The notes beneath the pieces are model-generated. The model did no database searches and was not told where the DNA came from. It was given only the letters and a program-made list of their open reading frames with translations. From Baylisascaris procyonis (lineage: Eukaryota; Nematoda; Chromadorea; Rhabditida; Ascarididae), in NCBI GenBank assembly GCA_037389465.1, contig JAZARR010000088.1, positions 2,418,001 through 2,482,000 of the forward strand: DNA of 64,000 bases, in the 5' to 3' direction. Of the stretch, positions 1-12,681 are shown one piece after another; the first letter of the stretch is position 1; every line of letters begins with the position of its first letter. The position numbers and the translations under genes are program-made.

Positions 1-2779
1 GTAGTCCGGAGGTGACAGAAAAGTATCAAGAAGTGAAGTATGTATATGCGACAAAAGAAGCTGCATTTTCAGAACTTCAAGAGAGCAGCAGCCCCACGGT
101 GTCATCAGAAGTAACAGGTTATGCACCAGTGTCAGAGTTGTTCAAACCCAGCCCACCAACTGAAACCCTGGAACAAGCTTGGAACTCGCAAAGCATAACG
201 CCCGGAAATGTTGCCACAGAGCACCTCCAGGAAGATTTCGATTCGAACTCTGAAGCGGCTGCAGAAAACAGTCATGCGAAATGCTCATGCGACATTAAAA
301 AGGTGTGGCTCGACTTAGTGTTCGTCATCGACGTCTCACGGGCAGTAAGCCTACAGGATTTCTTTGCGGTAAGGTTTAGCTTTTTTTTTTTTCACATCAT
401 GTCTTTAAGTGTTTGCGTCCCTTTTATGTCGGTTTCATAGAGTTCAATATTCATTACGACGTTTTCGAACTTGACAGCTGGTCATTGACCAAGGTGCTGA
501 TAGGCTGATGGCCTGATGGTCATTTCTATTTTTCTATAGGCAGGAAAGGGCTGTAAACAGACTGCATGTTTCGTGCATGTTTCGGATAGGGCACAAGTAA
601 TGAAATTTTTCGGATTTAGAGCTCTCTGGAACTTCTGAGGAGCAAAATCCATGAGACATATCCCGCCAAACCTTCGGCTCTCTATCGACGGCAAAAACCT
701 CGGTGCGTTCCAATATACGAGCGCCCTCACACTATGCTTTCATACTAGAGCAAATAACAACGAATTAGGTAACAAAGTCCGAGTGGAACGGATTTGGTCA
801 GCTGAACCGATTTGGTCGACTTTTCTAAACAGCAACTTTTAAAACCTATCGACTGGTCAGTGGAATTTTCCTCCATGGAAATGCGAAATGGGTCCGTGAA
901 TTTAAATCATACGAATGATCTCCGCCAGGAAAAGAGAAATTCTTTTGGCATCTTACAGTTAGGTCTATCCGCAAAAGAATGAAGAGTGGGTCTTATAAAG
1001 AAATTTGGCAAGTTCTATGTAATTTTGATTTCATTGCACGAGTTTTTGGCAGTCTGCAGAAGTGGAGTATTTTCTTTTTGGCCGGCTGGTCTAGACTTGA
1101 GCGTAACTCTGCGCCGATCTATCGGTGATTCTGGATCTTCCACCGTTCATCGATTTAATCAATCGGGAAATCGAAAATTGAGCAGTCGAGCTACTTTGGC
1201 AATTCAGTTTTTACAGGCGAAGTTATGTGTTATTGCCACTTTACAAACAGATTCGCATTATAGGGGATGGAAGAAACAGAGTTTCTTTCAGGAACACAAA
1301 TCAAAGCGTTTTAGAGCTAACCAGTGCTGTTCTCCTGAGAAAATATCAACATTAGAGAATATTGATCTGTTCGAAAACAACTGCATTTTTCAATACTCAA
1401 CACAAAAAAAAAGTTCAGAACTGTTCTTCATTTTAGTGTGCCGATTTGAAATATGCTATTGCTAGAGGCGTGTTTCTGGACAACATCTCCAATAGGAGAC
1501 ATCAAAGTCACCTCTTAATCGTAATATATGACACTCATCTCTTGATCATCTAACTGCCATAGGATGATCAACTAGCTAACTCTGCCGTAAGATCACCTCA
1601 AAAACGCAAATCAAGCAAGTCAATCAGTCTTTTAATAGCAGCACTTGCTTAGATTTTTATATTTTTCTACATGAAACGTTTTTAAAATGATAAAAAATAT
1701 AGTTCACAAATGGGCAGATAGAAAAGTTCATAAATCATTTGAAATGCCGCTCAGGCCAAGTGTCACACTTGTCACACCCTGGATACGCTACTGCTTATTA
1801 TAAATTAGAGCATTCTTCAACTTTACACGGACACCTTTAGGCCATCGTAAAAGGGCTGCTTCCAGAAGCTTAGTGGAATTTCTATAGCGATTTTCAAATC
1901 GATTTCATTAAAAATAAAAAGTTTGTAGAAGAAAATTTCCATGCGTTGAAAAAAAAAAAAATTCGTTAGGTAGTGGTAGGACCCTATAGAGTACGCAAAA
2001 TGCGAAAGAAAATCGGCACCATAATATTTTGTCAGTTTTTATGAAGCGTTTCGTGAAGCATGAATGCGACATTATCGCGTTGAAATCATGCATTTACACT
2101 GTTGATTCGCTTCAAAATAAAAAGAAAAAAAAAACGATGCGCAGAGAACATTCTTGTAAAATTTCATATGTGTTGCGGAGAGTATCATGCAGTAATCGTT
2201 CAAAATGGTGGCGAAAAAGAGCATTAATTCCGATGTACACGAAATTTACTTACTTATTCTAGTGTAATCTGCTGATATGATGCTCATGTTTTTGAACATT
2301 ATCGGCTCATCTAATTATCTCGAAAGTGGAAAACACATATTCTTTTCATCTATCGAAGAAGGCGATAAATTTCTATTCGAACGATTGTAAAATAGATAAG
2401 AACTAGCGTAAAATATTGTTGTGGTAATTCTTCTATAAATAACGAGGAATTTATTTACAGATTGGTAATTTGCTCACCTATTACTTCCGCCAAATGTCAA
2501 TTAGTCAAGAGTTCGGTCAACATACACGAGTTAGCATTGTTTTCGGTGCTGAAAGAGTAAGTGATCAATAATACTTCACTATTTAACAAAGCAAATATCA
2601 CGAAATGAAAATGCAATCCTCTTGGGGAATAAAATTTTTCGTTCAGTTTACTCATTTCAGCAGAGATTTCATGCCATTGAAGTTAGCTCACCTTAACGAC
2701 TTATTAAAATAAAATTATACGGTTGTACACTACATGTAATTTTAAATTGGACTTGACCATCCTAAATATCGGAAATGAT

Positions 2780-2861
<82 letters not shown>

Positions 2862-5800
2862 CAGGCAGAAACATGAGTATTTTTGAGGTCAAAAAGTCTA
2901 AAAGCTGCTTTAAACAGAAAAAAAGGGGATACAGTACTCTAGTGATAGCAACCAATCAAGGTCGTTCGGTCGATGACCAATCGAAAGCGTTTGCTTGCAA
3001 TCGAAATACCACTGAAACTGATCGGATTTCAAGAATGTCGGGCGGGTAAATTCAGTCGGAAAAAGGACCGATTGGTTGATTGGTCGCCATCACTATGGTA
3101 TTCCAAGAATTAGTTTTTTCAAATTGTAAAATTTCTCTCGTAATGTATTAGTTGGAATACTCCGCAAACACAGTCTTGGTTAGTTTAAAGTGAAAATCTA
3201 TCGAATTCCCAAGTAAAGTTGCTGTTTTTTTTTTTCATATCATGGAGGATCCTCAAGTACTTTGCATCTATAAAAGTTGAAAGGTTCGCTGAATCTAAAG
3301 AATTGCTTGCTGATGGCTTTCGATAGGCGATTTATTTTTGAAGGGTTTACTGAAAGGACTCACAGCCAACAGCAAATTCGAAGTAAGAAGAGAATTTTTA
3401 TGATTATTTAAACAGTGTTATACGGCTCCATGAATTGCGCTAGCGATCCTTCTGTGTCTCTGTGCCAATCAGGTCTGATATGCACACGCGTATTTGCCAT
3501 TATTTACACTCATTCGTGACAAGTTCAACTCTGACTTCATTCAGGCTTATACGGTTGCTAGACTGTCAGCATTTGCCAACAGCGATGAGGCGGTTAGAGC
3601 GGTGAAGCGGATCTTCCGACAAAGATCGACACTTCCGGTTGGCGACGGACAACGATTCGACATCGCTGCGTAAACTTCTGTTTTCTTTTATGATTCAGTA
3701 AGATAGAGACGGCGAAAGACTACAGATAAACAGCAGACTTTGTGAGGTCATAGTTACAAGGTTTTTGAAAATTGGATGGGATTATCTGCAAAGGTTTTGA
3801 AAGAGCAGAAAAAATCGAAAGGTTTTGGACAAAAAAGAGATGGATATCAATACTTTCAAACTGCATTTTCCCCCAATATGTGATCATTTTCGACTCGTGT
3901 TATAGCGCGCGCATTAAATAATCAAATTCACAGGTAATAAATATGGAAAAGACTGTACACTTTTGTTGTCAAAACGATTTCAAAATTGTCAAACTATTGC
4001 ACTCGTCATTCTGAAATTCATTTTATCGCGTATGCCTTTCTTTCAGGACATTCGTCAATTTTTTTCCTTCAACTTCACGTTTTCTTGTGAAATGACAGAT
4101 ACCAAAGAATTTTAGTTGACATGAAAAATGAAAAAAAATTATACCTGATGCATCATGAACACTCATCAAAGAGGTGGAAATTGCAGTCAGTTTTGACGTG
4201 AAATTTTCGCATTTACTGTTCGACTCATTTAGCCGCTAATGTATTTCCAATTTTGCATTAAATTCAATAAACTTTTAAAGCGGAGCATGACATGCAATGG
4301 CTTCGGTTAACGGTTAGCTTCAGACGCCTCCTCTAAGGAATACATCTCTAGCAGTGATCCAGAGTCGAAAAATGATGAAGAAATTTTACTTTAAAGAACG
4401 TTTCCATGCGAATATTTCCGTTAGCGCAACTGCCGTGAGAAGCGCAACTTGATATTATCTTACAGTTGCGCTCACAAAGAATGAAAGAAAGTTGGTTATG
4501 GAAATGCGTATTTGCATAAGGGAATTGCGGAAAAAGATGCATATAAACACTTTCAATAATCCTTAATTTCAGACGGCTGATGCTATCTCCGATATTTAGG
4601 TTTCGATAATTGTCATTTCTTACAAGGTGTTAGTGACGATATAGTTAGTTATAAAATAAAAATGCCTACTTTATGCCCAAGAAACACTTCTTAAATTTGA
4701 CTCATTTCTAAAACTTTTCAAGTAACCAATTCAGTGCATTAACCGAAACGTGGAAAATGATCAACGATGAGGCAAGACCCAATAAGCCAGTGTCTGTGGT
4801 ACTCTTCTCGGCAACTGAAGTTACGTGCAGTTATTATTATGCTTAGTACGTTTTACTGCATTTTTTCTCTTGGTTATTTATGGCTGAGCGCAAAAAAAAT
4901 TTCAAATAAGCTTTATTATATGAATCTCGATTGCTAACTAAACATATAGTATCGAGAAGTGGAGGAGGGGAAGGAGAGGAGGACGCAACAAGGAGCGAGG
5001 GGAGGGGGGAAGGGGGAAGTCATTCAACTCTTGAAGTCGGTAAATGCGAAAAAAAAGATTTTTGTGAATTTCATGTGAATTCAATGCTGCTACAATCTAC
5101 TGCTTCTCTGTTTTTGGCTCACTCCTCGCTCGAAACACTTATGCCAACATTCGGTTACCTTTAATGAAAACCAACTGGTGCTATCAGCTGAATAAGTTTG
5201 GCGCTAACAGTTACTACAAAGTTATCAGAAAAAATACAACAGCCTTTGTTAAGAAGTGAAACAAAATGACAAGCACCGATTTGAAGATGTGCTTACTAAG
5301 TTATCTGATCTCAGTTTCGATTAAAAGGTATTTATTATTTTTAGAGGCCTTGTCCTGGATAATCCAGCTTTTTAGGAAGTTTTTCTGAGCAACACGTAGA
5401 ATAACTCTTTCCAATACGTCTGTATCTCCTCCCCCTTCCCGATTTTAGGATTGCCACAAAACTGGAATTTTCAACAAGCGATTTGCTACAATTCGGAGAA
5501 AAACCGTCCGAAAAGACATAATCTTCGGCTTCTTTTCCAATGAAACTAGTGGGGCCGCCAAAGCCCCTCATCTCCTGACCATTGTAAAAGTATGACCAGT
5601 TTACGATTCAGTACTTAAGCACCAATTCAATGTGCAAGTGATCTCTGGCAACCCGTCAGTAATGATTTGCAAATTCCAATCAAAATAATTGACCTCAAAT
5701 TATAAATTTTAGTCAAATTAATGAATTCACTTATTTAGACCTAGTGAAATGAAAGATTTTTCTAAAAGTGAAAGAAATGGCGAGCGTCTCCGTGTGCTGA

Positions 5801-8800
5801 GATTGGATTCTGCTATGTTCGGATGTGTTGCTACACAGAGGCAGAGCTGAAAGGTTTCAGTCACACCAATCCGAAGATGCGAAGCGCAGATCCATGCCGT
5901 ATCGCCGCTCATCTTATGGAAGGCAACAACGTACTGATCACTGTCGCGTTGAAATTCGGAGGCTTGAAACATTTTCCAAGAATTAAGTTAGGTGATCGGT
6001 GCTTCAGCGTCGTCAACGATATCGATCTGCCGAAAAATTTACTCCAAAAAATTTGCGACGGTAAGAATAAGATATTTATTGCATCGACTGGCATGATTTA
6101 GGAGGATTGGCATTAAGTCGATCGGCTGGAATTGTCTTATTGTTCGATGAAATGATCACAATTCGGAACATCGGCAAAAGAGTTCAGCGTATTAATTTAC
6201 GGCCTACTGCTATTCCACTTAAAAGGCATAGATACTATCTCAGTTTGCAATTCTAAGCAATAAAAGTGCATCACTTGTAGTGTTAGGAAAATAAATTAAA
6301 CTAAATGAATGCTGCCTCACTAAAGCATTCATAAAAGAAAATATGCTGATAGCAGAAATATTTGCTATTAAATGATACGCCTCATGATGTCAATGATATG
6401 ATGTCAACGCCTCATTAGGTTAAATTCAGAAATCGCGCATGTGGTAAACATAGAATTCTTCAGACGGCATCGAGAAAAGCATCGAAAAAATAGTTTTCAT
6501 GGAAGGTTCACAATTTTGGAAATTTTTATATATGAAAAAGACGATAAGCAGGTAGCCTATAGTTTCCTCTAATGCATTGCGCATGACCTTAAGCCACGGA
6601 TTCCGATCCCTCGAAATTTCATACATTCCCAAGCGATAATGTTGTCCATGAAGTTTAGAAATTGCGACCAGATTTCACCACTTCTTTCGTCTGGAATGTA
6701 TTTCAAAATCGATGGATATTTCAGAATTTAATGCATTGCGTCTTGAAAACGCAACTCCGCCGATATTCATCTCAAGTATTTTGTCCGGCGGGAATTTCAA
6801 TTTTTCTAACATTCCCCATATTTTTCGAGTTCAAGCTGTTTGATGAATCCCACATTAAACAAACTCTAGTAAATGCTTTCTGGATAAATTTAATAACTTC
6901 TAACAAGTATCGAAGAAGTCATTAGTTAAAGTGGTGCACTCAGCAATACACTTGATTTCATCTCTGAAGCGAGTTCGGCTCTTTTATTGCATACATTGTA
7001 ATATTCCATTTGACGGGTAGATAATGAGCTATTTGCTCATTGCATGCCTAGTAAATGCGAGGATGAACCTATAAACTCTACTTCAGTTCCATTTAAAAAC
7101 GTCAAACTCAATTTGAGTTCAGGCCAACTACACTTATCTTCATTTCAGTTCAGTCTGACAATCTTGAAGTCCACTTTTTCCACTTTGGCAATATTAAACT
7201 CTTCAATATCACTAAGCTCTATTTCAGTTCAATTCGACGACACTGAACCTCATGAGAATTCAGTTCAACAATACCAAACTCCATTTTGATTCAATCTAAC
7301 ATCTGCGATGGTTCAAACCTATTTCCTTAAAACTCCAACTCGTCTGGAAGCTGCTAACATAGCTGCTTTAGCTTATTGTGCTTCACGAAATGAGCTCTTT
7401 GATTAATCATAACCCAAAGGCAAATAATAAGAACACTGTGAATTACGATGGTTTCTAAAATGCGGTTTCAGTTCACTTTTTGATGGCGTACTCAATTTGT
7501 TGTAGCTCCAAAGCAAGATCGCTTTCTCTGACCGAGGAATCCATTCTCTGTTTCGTTTTCAGCGTCAGTGAATCTCGTTTTATATTCCTCTCGTTATTCT
7601 TTATTGAAGGTGTGGATTACTCTATACAAATAGGACACCCCTGTTGATAGACTTCTCAATGATGCATATTTTATTGCTTCAGCAAACTGCTTTTGCCCGC
7701 GTCCATACATTCAGTACAGAGAGGAGAATGGCTGTGTTCGCTATGCGGAATGCATCTATATGCACGGTATTGCCTTGACTTATCAAGCAGCCGTCGACAC
7801 ATGTAAGGCGCAAGCAGCGAAGCTAGTCGACATTTTTGATGAAGATAAAGAGCAGTTCATCGCAGGTACGACTCACTGAGATTGACTGCAGTCAAATGCT
7901 TCTTCTTATCTTTACTTAGTGAACGATTTCGGGATGTGTGTGTTTTTTAGGTGATTTCAGAATTTTCAATGAACGAGCTCAGGTGAATAGCATAGAAGGA
8001 GGTGAACTAGCAACAGGAAATTTTGAAGCAAAGTCCCGTCATGAGAGTGAAATTTATATGAGTAATATGTCACGAAGAAAATTATTGAACACGTGCAGAG
8101 AATCCGCCATTTTTAAATATAAAATGTCATACAAGAAACATGCAATGACGCATAAACATTCAACGAAATCAGATTGTGAAGTGAATTGACGTCAGTTGAA
8201 GAATGGATAAGCAATCGATGACGAAAGGGAATGCAAATCATCGATCGTATCAAGTGATTAGATTAACTATCAAAAAGTTTTTATGTTTTTTATCTTCATT
8301 CTTCCAACATCGATATGATAATATTGTCGTAGTTTTCGCATAACGAAGCGTCAATCTTGAATTGCAGTAGACCTCGAAGTATTTCAATTGGTTGTCTCGA
8401 TTCATTTCAGCAGAAACCGTATACATAAAACAATTACTAGACAACTATAATAATTTCGGATGAAATCTGTCGTAAATTTCGCTGATGCCTTAAAAACTCA
8501 ACTTACATTGATGACTTGGAGGTTTTGGACACTTTACTTTTGTACTTGGATACTATACCTAATATGGTATTTAACGAGTCTATTCTATAAGTGAGAATGT
8601 GCATACAAATATGTGGGAAGATAACAACAAACAGAAGATTGTATATAATGATGTAGAATTAGAAGAAGCTAATTTTCAAACGTCTACAACTAATTGTAAT
8701 GGCCGATATAGGGTATGAATAGAGGAGGGGGAAGTAGAGCGAGGCTCTTGGCTTGTATGAGGACTTTGCACGAAGAGTAGGAAACTTATTTCGGCGAAAC

Positions 8801-11078
8801 TATCACGATTTAAATCATCAATAGAGAGAATCATCCCACTCTAATATTTTCTTCTGCCTTTATGAATGGTTGGTGAGGTAAAAGAAACAACGAAGAAATT
8901 ATTTTAGGACTTCATCAGAATGGTCACTACGCTCCTTACTGGATTGGTTTGAAGAAGGAAAACGGTGAAAGAGTTTGGTCTACCGGTAAGAAGGTAAGCC
9001 TTCCATTTACATGTGAACGCGCATAGATAGCTAGCTGTGTGTGAAGAAAGCGGGCCATCTTAATTAATGCCGCAAAAGGTCTTTCGCTTTTTATATTTTT
9101 ATTTCTTTTTGATTTCTTCAATTTTAAAAGGTCAACATCAAAATCCTCAAATTATGCATCAAAATCCGTAATGTGCCAGTTCTGGACAAGTTTACTAGCG
9201 GAATAAATCTAAATGAAATACTCCACGATCAATTTCGAGGGATCAGTCAATTTGAATTATTTGCGAGTGATGTGTAGCAATAATAATATGATAGTCGGCG
9301 CAATTACCGGCGCAAAAAAAATTACGTAAGCGTAGCGCAGATGTGACAAACTTTTTAAATCACACCTCAACGTGCTTACATTCTAATTTACTATGATTTC
9401 TATAAAAGATTTTATAGAGTTTAAAAGATATTCCTCGCCCCTACAGCCTGTTAGCTATAAAAGCCTAAAATCTACTCCACTCCTCTTATCAATGGTTAGC
9501 GATCTGTAATTTCATTTCTAGTGCAGTACGTTCTTAAGTTTTCCACGATAAAAGCAATACAATAATTTTGGCTGCAACGTTCCAGTTTAGTCTTCAATTG
9601 TTTGCCTCTGCCACAAAAATTTTATTTCTACTATTTATGCGTACAATTTTTCAAATATATATTTCTGATTTCTAAGTGCTATTTTTTGTCGAAATAAGGA
9701 GTGGAGAAAATCGTACATAAATATAAACGAATCCCTCTATCGATTCATTGTCTGCATGAAAGTGAAAACAAAAATTCACTCTTTCACTTTTTTTTTGCAC
9801 TTAGAAATACTTGAAAGCGACTTGTTGGTATGACGGCATCACTTGAATACTCTAAACATTTTGCTGACGTTTCCTCAGTCTTCAACTTCTCGAGCTTTTT
9901 TCATTCTTTTTTGATGAAATTTGAGCTAATAGCATTTTCTCTGACTCTCATGTCAGTACGATTTATTTGCTTTGCACATTATCTATTAAATTATAACAAT
10001 TCGTACTATAATTACAGTTATGCCTCTGTCATAACACGAATGTAAATTTATAGCTAAAAAATGGTCATTATACCAATTGGGCTGATGGACACCCACTTGA
10101 GGATGGCAATTGCACAATTGTGCAACAACCTAAAAACGGTGTCGCGCAATGGATTTCAAAGCGTTGCGACGATTCTCGATCCTATTACTTCTCTTGTCAG
10201 CGACGATCATGTAAGTGCACTCTATTCGAATTTTGTATAGCAAGCCATAGGGGAATTCAACATTCAAAACCCACTCCAAAATGCATAAGTCAATTGAATT
10301 TTTTTTTACTTCTGACTGTGTTCAAGATTGAAATTAGTTTCATCGTGCCACTTTTTTGCACCTATTGCAGCGCATTTCTTATTGAAAGTATAAAGAGAGT
10401 GCAAAACGTATAATATTCCACTCATTTTTCTATGAAAACTAAAAGTTAACACAAATTCACTAAGCGTCTAATCATATAATTATAAGAAGTTGTAAGCTGC
10501 TATCAATGGTGATATCATATTTGCCACTTTTCAAAGATGCTATGCCATCCACTTCGATCAAGCAATTTCCAATCGTTAGTGAAGCGTTTAAATCAACATT
10601 TTATATTGCGACAGCTAAGTAAAGATAGAAATTTGTGCATCTTTCTACTCCAGCAATTACGACCGGAGGACTTCCCGATGAAATCGTGAATCTCTTTCGG
10701 TTTTTACGGAGAGCTTCAAAGAAAGATGAATCGATATGTTTTATGAAGTATTCACTTTTTTTAACTATTCTACGATACAAATTCACGTAGTCCGTGAAGA
10801 GTGCACACATTTTTAACAACTTCGACGAACGTATATTTCCGCACCAAAAAAAGAGAACATGCACATCTGTGAAAACACCTGTAATTTCGAGGCTATCACT
10901 GTAGAATTAGCAATTTAATACCGTAGAGCATGACCCCTTCAAAATATGTGAAAATCTGACCGATGGAAAATATTTAATTCAAAATTTTGTTGATATTTCA
11001 GGCGATACGAATACTCATTACTCGAATATGTTTGACAATGATGACGCCATTGATATCTGGACTGCATACGATTATTAA
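1..11078 (+). CDS. VWA plus C-type lectin domain protein (clec-like), 3' part, 8 exons
   Basis: Exons that I can place are 1-368, 2461-2556, 3545-3669, about 5739-6060, 7683-7865, 8908-8993, 10054-10210 and 11002-11078 (TAA). Apart from the fourth exon, junction phases agree: 0, 0, 2, then 1, 1, 0, 1. The 5' end, including any signal peptide, lies outside the window. The first exon gives a Ser/Glu-rich linker and then the start of a VWA domain (LDLVFVIDVSRA). The VWA continues through exon 4 (ADPCRIA, VLITVALKFGG). Exon 5 opens with NCFCP, the hallmark junction of nematode VWA/lectin proteins, followed by the lectin fold: CIYMHGIALTYQAAVDTC, WIGLKKENG, NWADGHPLEDGNC, QWISKRC and YFSC. The metal site of the VWA is degenerate (DVSRA, not DxSxS). 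The lectin has HPL where sugar-binding members have EPN or QPD, so calcium-dependent sugar binding is doubtful. Proteins of this family are typically secreted and often infection-responsive in worms (family knowledge). Exon 4 seems to need a frameshift, so the copy may be a pseudogene. Confidence 0.88.
2786..2858. repeat. (AT)n microsatellite, about 73 bp
   Basis: An uninterrupted AT dinucleotide run lies in the second visible intron of the VWA/lectin gene. It is one of four long (AT)n tracts in the window; the flanks of the four do not resemble each other. Confidence 0.97.
4962..5020 (+). repeat. purine-rich G tract in intron
   Basis: A run of GGAGGAGG, GGGGAGGGGGG and GGGGG blocks separated by A or short spacers lies in the third visible intron of the VWA/lectin gene. 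The strand is homopurine for long stretches, so it could form quadruplex or triplex DNA. No coding meaning is apparent. Confidence 0.7.
7075..7300 (+). repeat. degenerate minisatellite, period about 30 bp
   Basis: The words CAGTTCA, AAACTC and TTCATTT recur about every 27-36 bases through this stretch of the intron before the lectin domain exons (for example CAGTTCAGTCTGACA, CAGTTCAATTCGACG and CAGTTCAACAATACC). The units have diverged too far for a clean consensus by eye. It looks like an old tandem array, not a coding repeat. Confidence 0.5.
10654..10737 (+). CDS. possible cassette exon of the VWA/lectin gene
   Basis: An 84-nt segment sits in the last intron of the VWA/lectin gene. It is preceded by a pyrimidine-rich acceptor (CTTTCTACTCCAG) and followed by GTTTTA. 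It is open in the frame set by the preceding exon (phase 1 in, phase 1 out), so it can be included or skipped without changing frame. It would add 28 residues, including GGLPDEIVNLFRF and a basic/acidic helix, between the last lectin cysteine motif and the C-terminal tail. About a third of its codons begin with G, which is unusual for this AT-rich sequence and is typical of coding DNA. It could still be a chance open segment. Confidence 0.4.
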
Positions 11079-11161
11079 AATAGAGAAATTAGGAATACAA
11101 ATCGGCAAAAATGATCAATCCGCTATTCTCACGACTAATACACCATTTATAAGTGGTCAAC

Positions 11162-11167
11162 AATAAA
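11162..11167 (+). terminator. poly(A) signal of the VWA/lectin gene
   Basis: AATAAA lies 84 nt after the TAA stop of the VWA/lectin gene, a normal distance for a short nematode 3' UTR. The next convergent transcript candidate ends about 330 nt further on. Confidence 0.7.
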
Positions 11168-11497
11168 AATTTCCTTGTTTCTTCCTAATATACTTTAAAC
11201 TCTTCACATCGATCAGCATCAAAAGAAGGCTAATAAAAGCGCCACAATAATAGAGGTGGAGGCATGAAACACTGGAACGTCAAGCTAATCAAAATGCTTG
11301 CACTTCTAATTAGCCATCTACTGATCGCGACGTTTGCTTTCGTTGCCAACTTAAGATGGCCATTCGAACATCCTCATTCCAACAAATACAATCACACGTA
11401 TATATTACTGAAAAACATCAGTGTGTAACAATACTGCAATGTTTTACAGATGGTATAGTTAGCGTAATAAAGTATAGTAGCACTCTAAATGTGAAGT

Positions 11498-11503
11498 TTT
11501 ATT
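11498..11503 (-). terminator. poly(A) signal of the 11.6-12.7 kb minus-strand candidate
   Basis: AATAAA on the minus strand lies about 60 nt past the TAA at 11562. Such hexamers are not rare in AT-rich DNA, so it supports but does not prove a terminal exon here. Confidence 0.45.
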
Positions 11504-11561
11504 TGTTTCATATTTGAAAATTTTAACAAAACGATGTTTTGAAATTATATGGAAGGGTTTC

Positions 11562-12681
11562 TTAAACAACAAAATGAGTAAGTATGAATTGAGATAATGC
11601 CCATATCAAACATTCGGCAATGTACTTTATGCTTCTTCTTGATTCTTCATCTTGAAATGATGCGAAATAAACTTCCCATTCATCAAATAGGAATACTGCA
11701 AGGATGATTTCTATAAGACATTTGGTAAATGGCATGATGGATCCTCGTCCTAATATAACAGCCAGTAGAACTGATAACATTAACGGAAAAAGGAACAATC
11801 AACTTCCAGCGATCAGAGTACACGCAGACGTCTTCACCACACCTCAGATGGGTAAACGGCTCTTGCAATTACTCATCATTTCACACAACTGTTGCGTTCG
11901 AATTTATGCATACACGTTTCATGGATATGATCGAGAGCGGGTTGTGCATAATTTTCTTTTCTCTGCTTTCTCTGCTTCAGACGGATAATGCTATCGTTTC
12001 GTGCATTCGGATGCCAATAACGACGTAATAGTGCAATAGGCGTTCCGTATCGCATCTTAAATCCTGATCTACTTTACAAAGAGCATTCAGCAATTCTAGC
12101 AAATATGCATCCACAAACGTTCTCTTTCGTTGTAAGCGATCAGCTTTCATTTGACTCGAAAATAATGGTTATTGACCGACAAAATCTAGCACAGCAATAA
12201 AGCAATAAAGCAATAAAGAGAGGTAAATGTGGCTAATGGTGGTCACCATATTTATGGGCCCTTAAAAATGTACTGAAACTAAACACCTTCGGCTCTCAAA
12301 CCTACCTGATTTATAATCATAAATGAATGTACGATGAATGAGGCTTATGGAACCAACGATTTTCGCCAGCAAATCAGATGGCTTTAAACTGACATTTTTG
12401 TATTCCTCAATGATGAAGTGAAAGCAATGCGATTTAGAGTGGATTTCAGCTGAATGTCACAAGCCCATAAACATTCCTACACTATGTATACGTCCACGAC
12501 TCATGCATCCTTTCAGAATGTCGGCAAAACGATTATAGTTTTTGTAGAATTCGGGGAAAGAATAAAAACTTAAGAGCTACAATATGAGGTAAAAGAATTT
12601 CAGTGTTGATAGATTAAAAAATCTCACATGATCTCTTCACAAAATTTTCGACGAAACCAATTTTCAGGAAAACTTAGCACA
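11562..12681 (-). CDS. candidate unrecognised gene, 3' end, four exon-like segments
   Basis: Reading on the minus strand, the segments are 12681-12628, 12568-12492, 12449-12306 and 11770-11562 (TAA). Their junction phases agree (2, 1, 1). Donors are good (GTGAGA, GTATAC, GTAGGT). Two acceptors are reasonable (ATTCAG, TATCAG); the one before the second segment is weak (CTTAAG). The encoded text includes FYKNYNRFADILKGC, FHFIIEEYKNVSLKPSDLL and, in the last exon, a hydrophobic stretch (LIEIILAVFLF) followed by ESRRSIKYIAECLIW. Codons starting with G are enriched in the last exon (20 of 68). AATAAA follows the stop by about 60 nt, and the gene would converge on the VWA/lectin gene. I do not recognise the family. 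The 5' end is not found; it may lie upstream of 12.7 kb. Any single segment could be chance; the phase agreement and poly(A) signal are the support. Confidence 0.45.

Noticed and set aside
986..1465. 159-codon plus frame inside the first visible intron of the lectin gene
   Set aside because: It lies wholly between well-defined splice sites, has no family resemblance and no splice or start context; probably chance or old repeat.
4568..4600. CAGACGG(C/A)TGATGCTATC-like word shared with 11976-12000
   Set aside because: Only about 20 similar bases are shared after an acceptor-like site; too short to claim a duplicated exon.
7951..7983. Possible extra exon between lectin exons 5 and 6
   Set aside because: Good-looking splice sites, but it would end in phase 0 and break the established phase 1 junction of the lectin domain.
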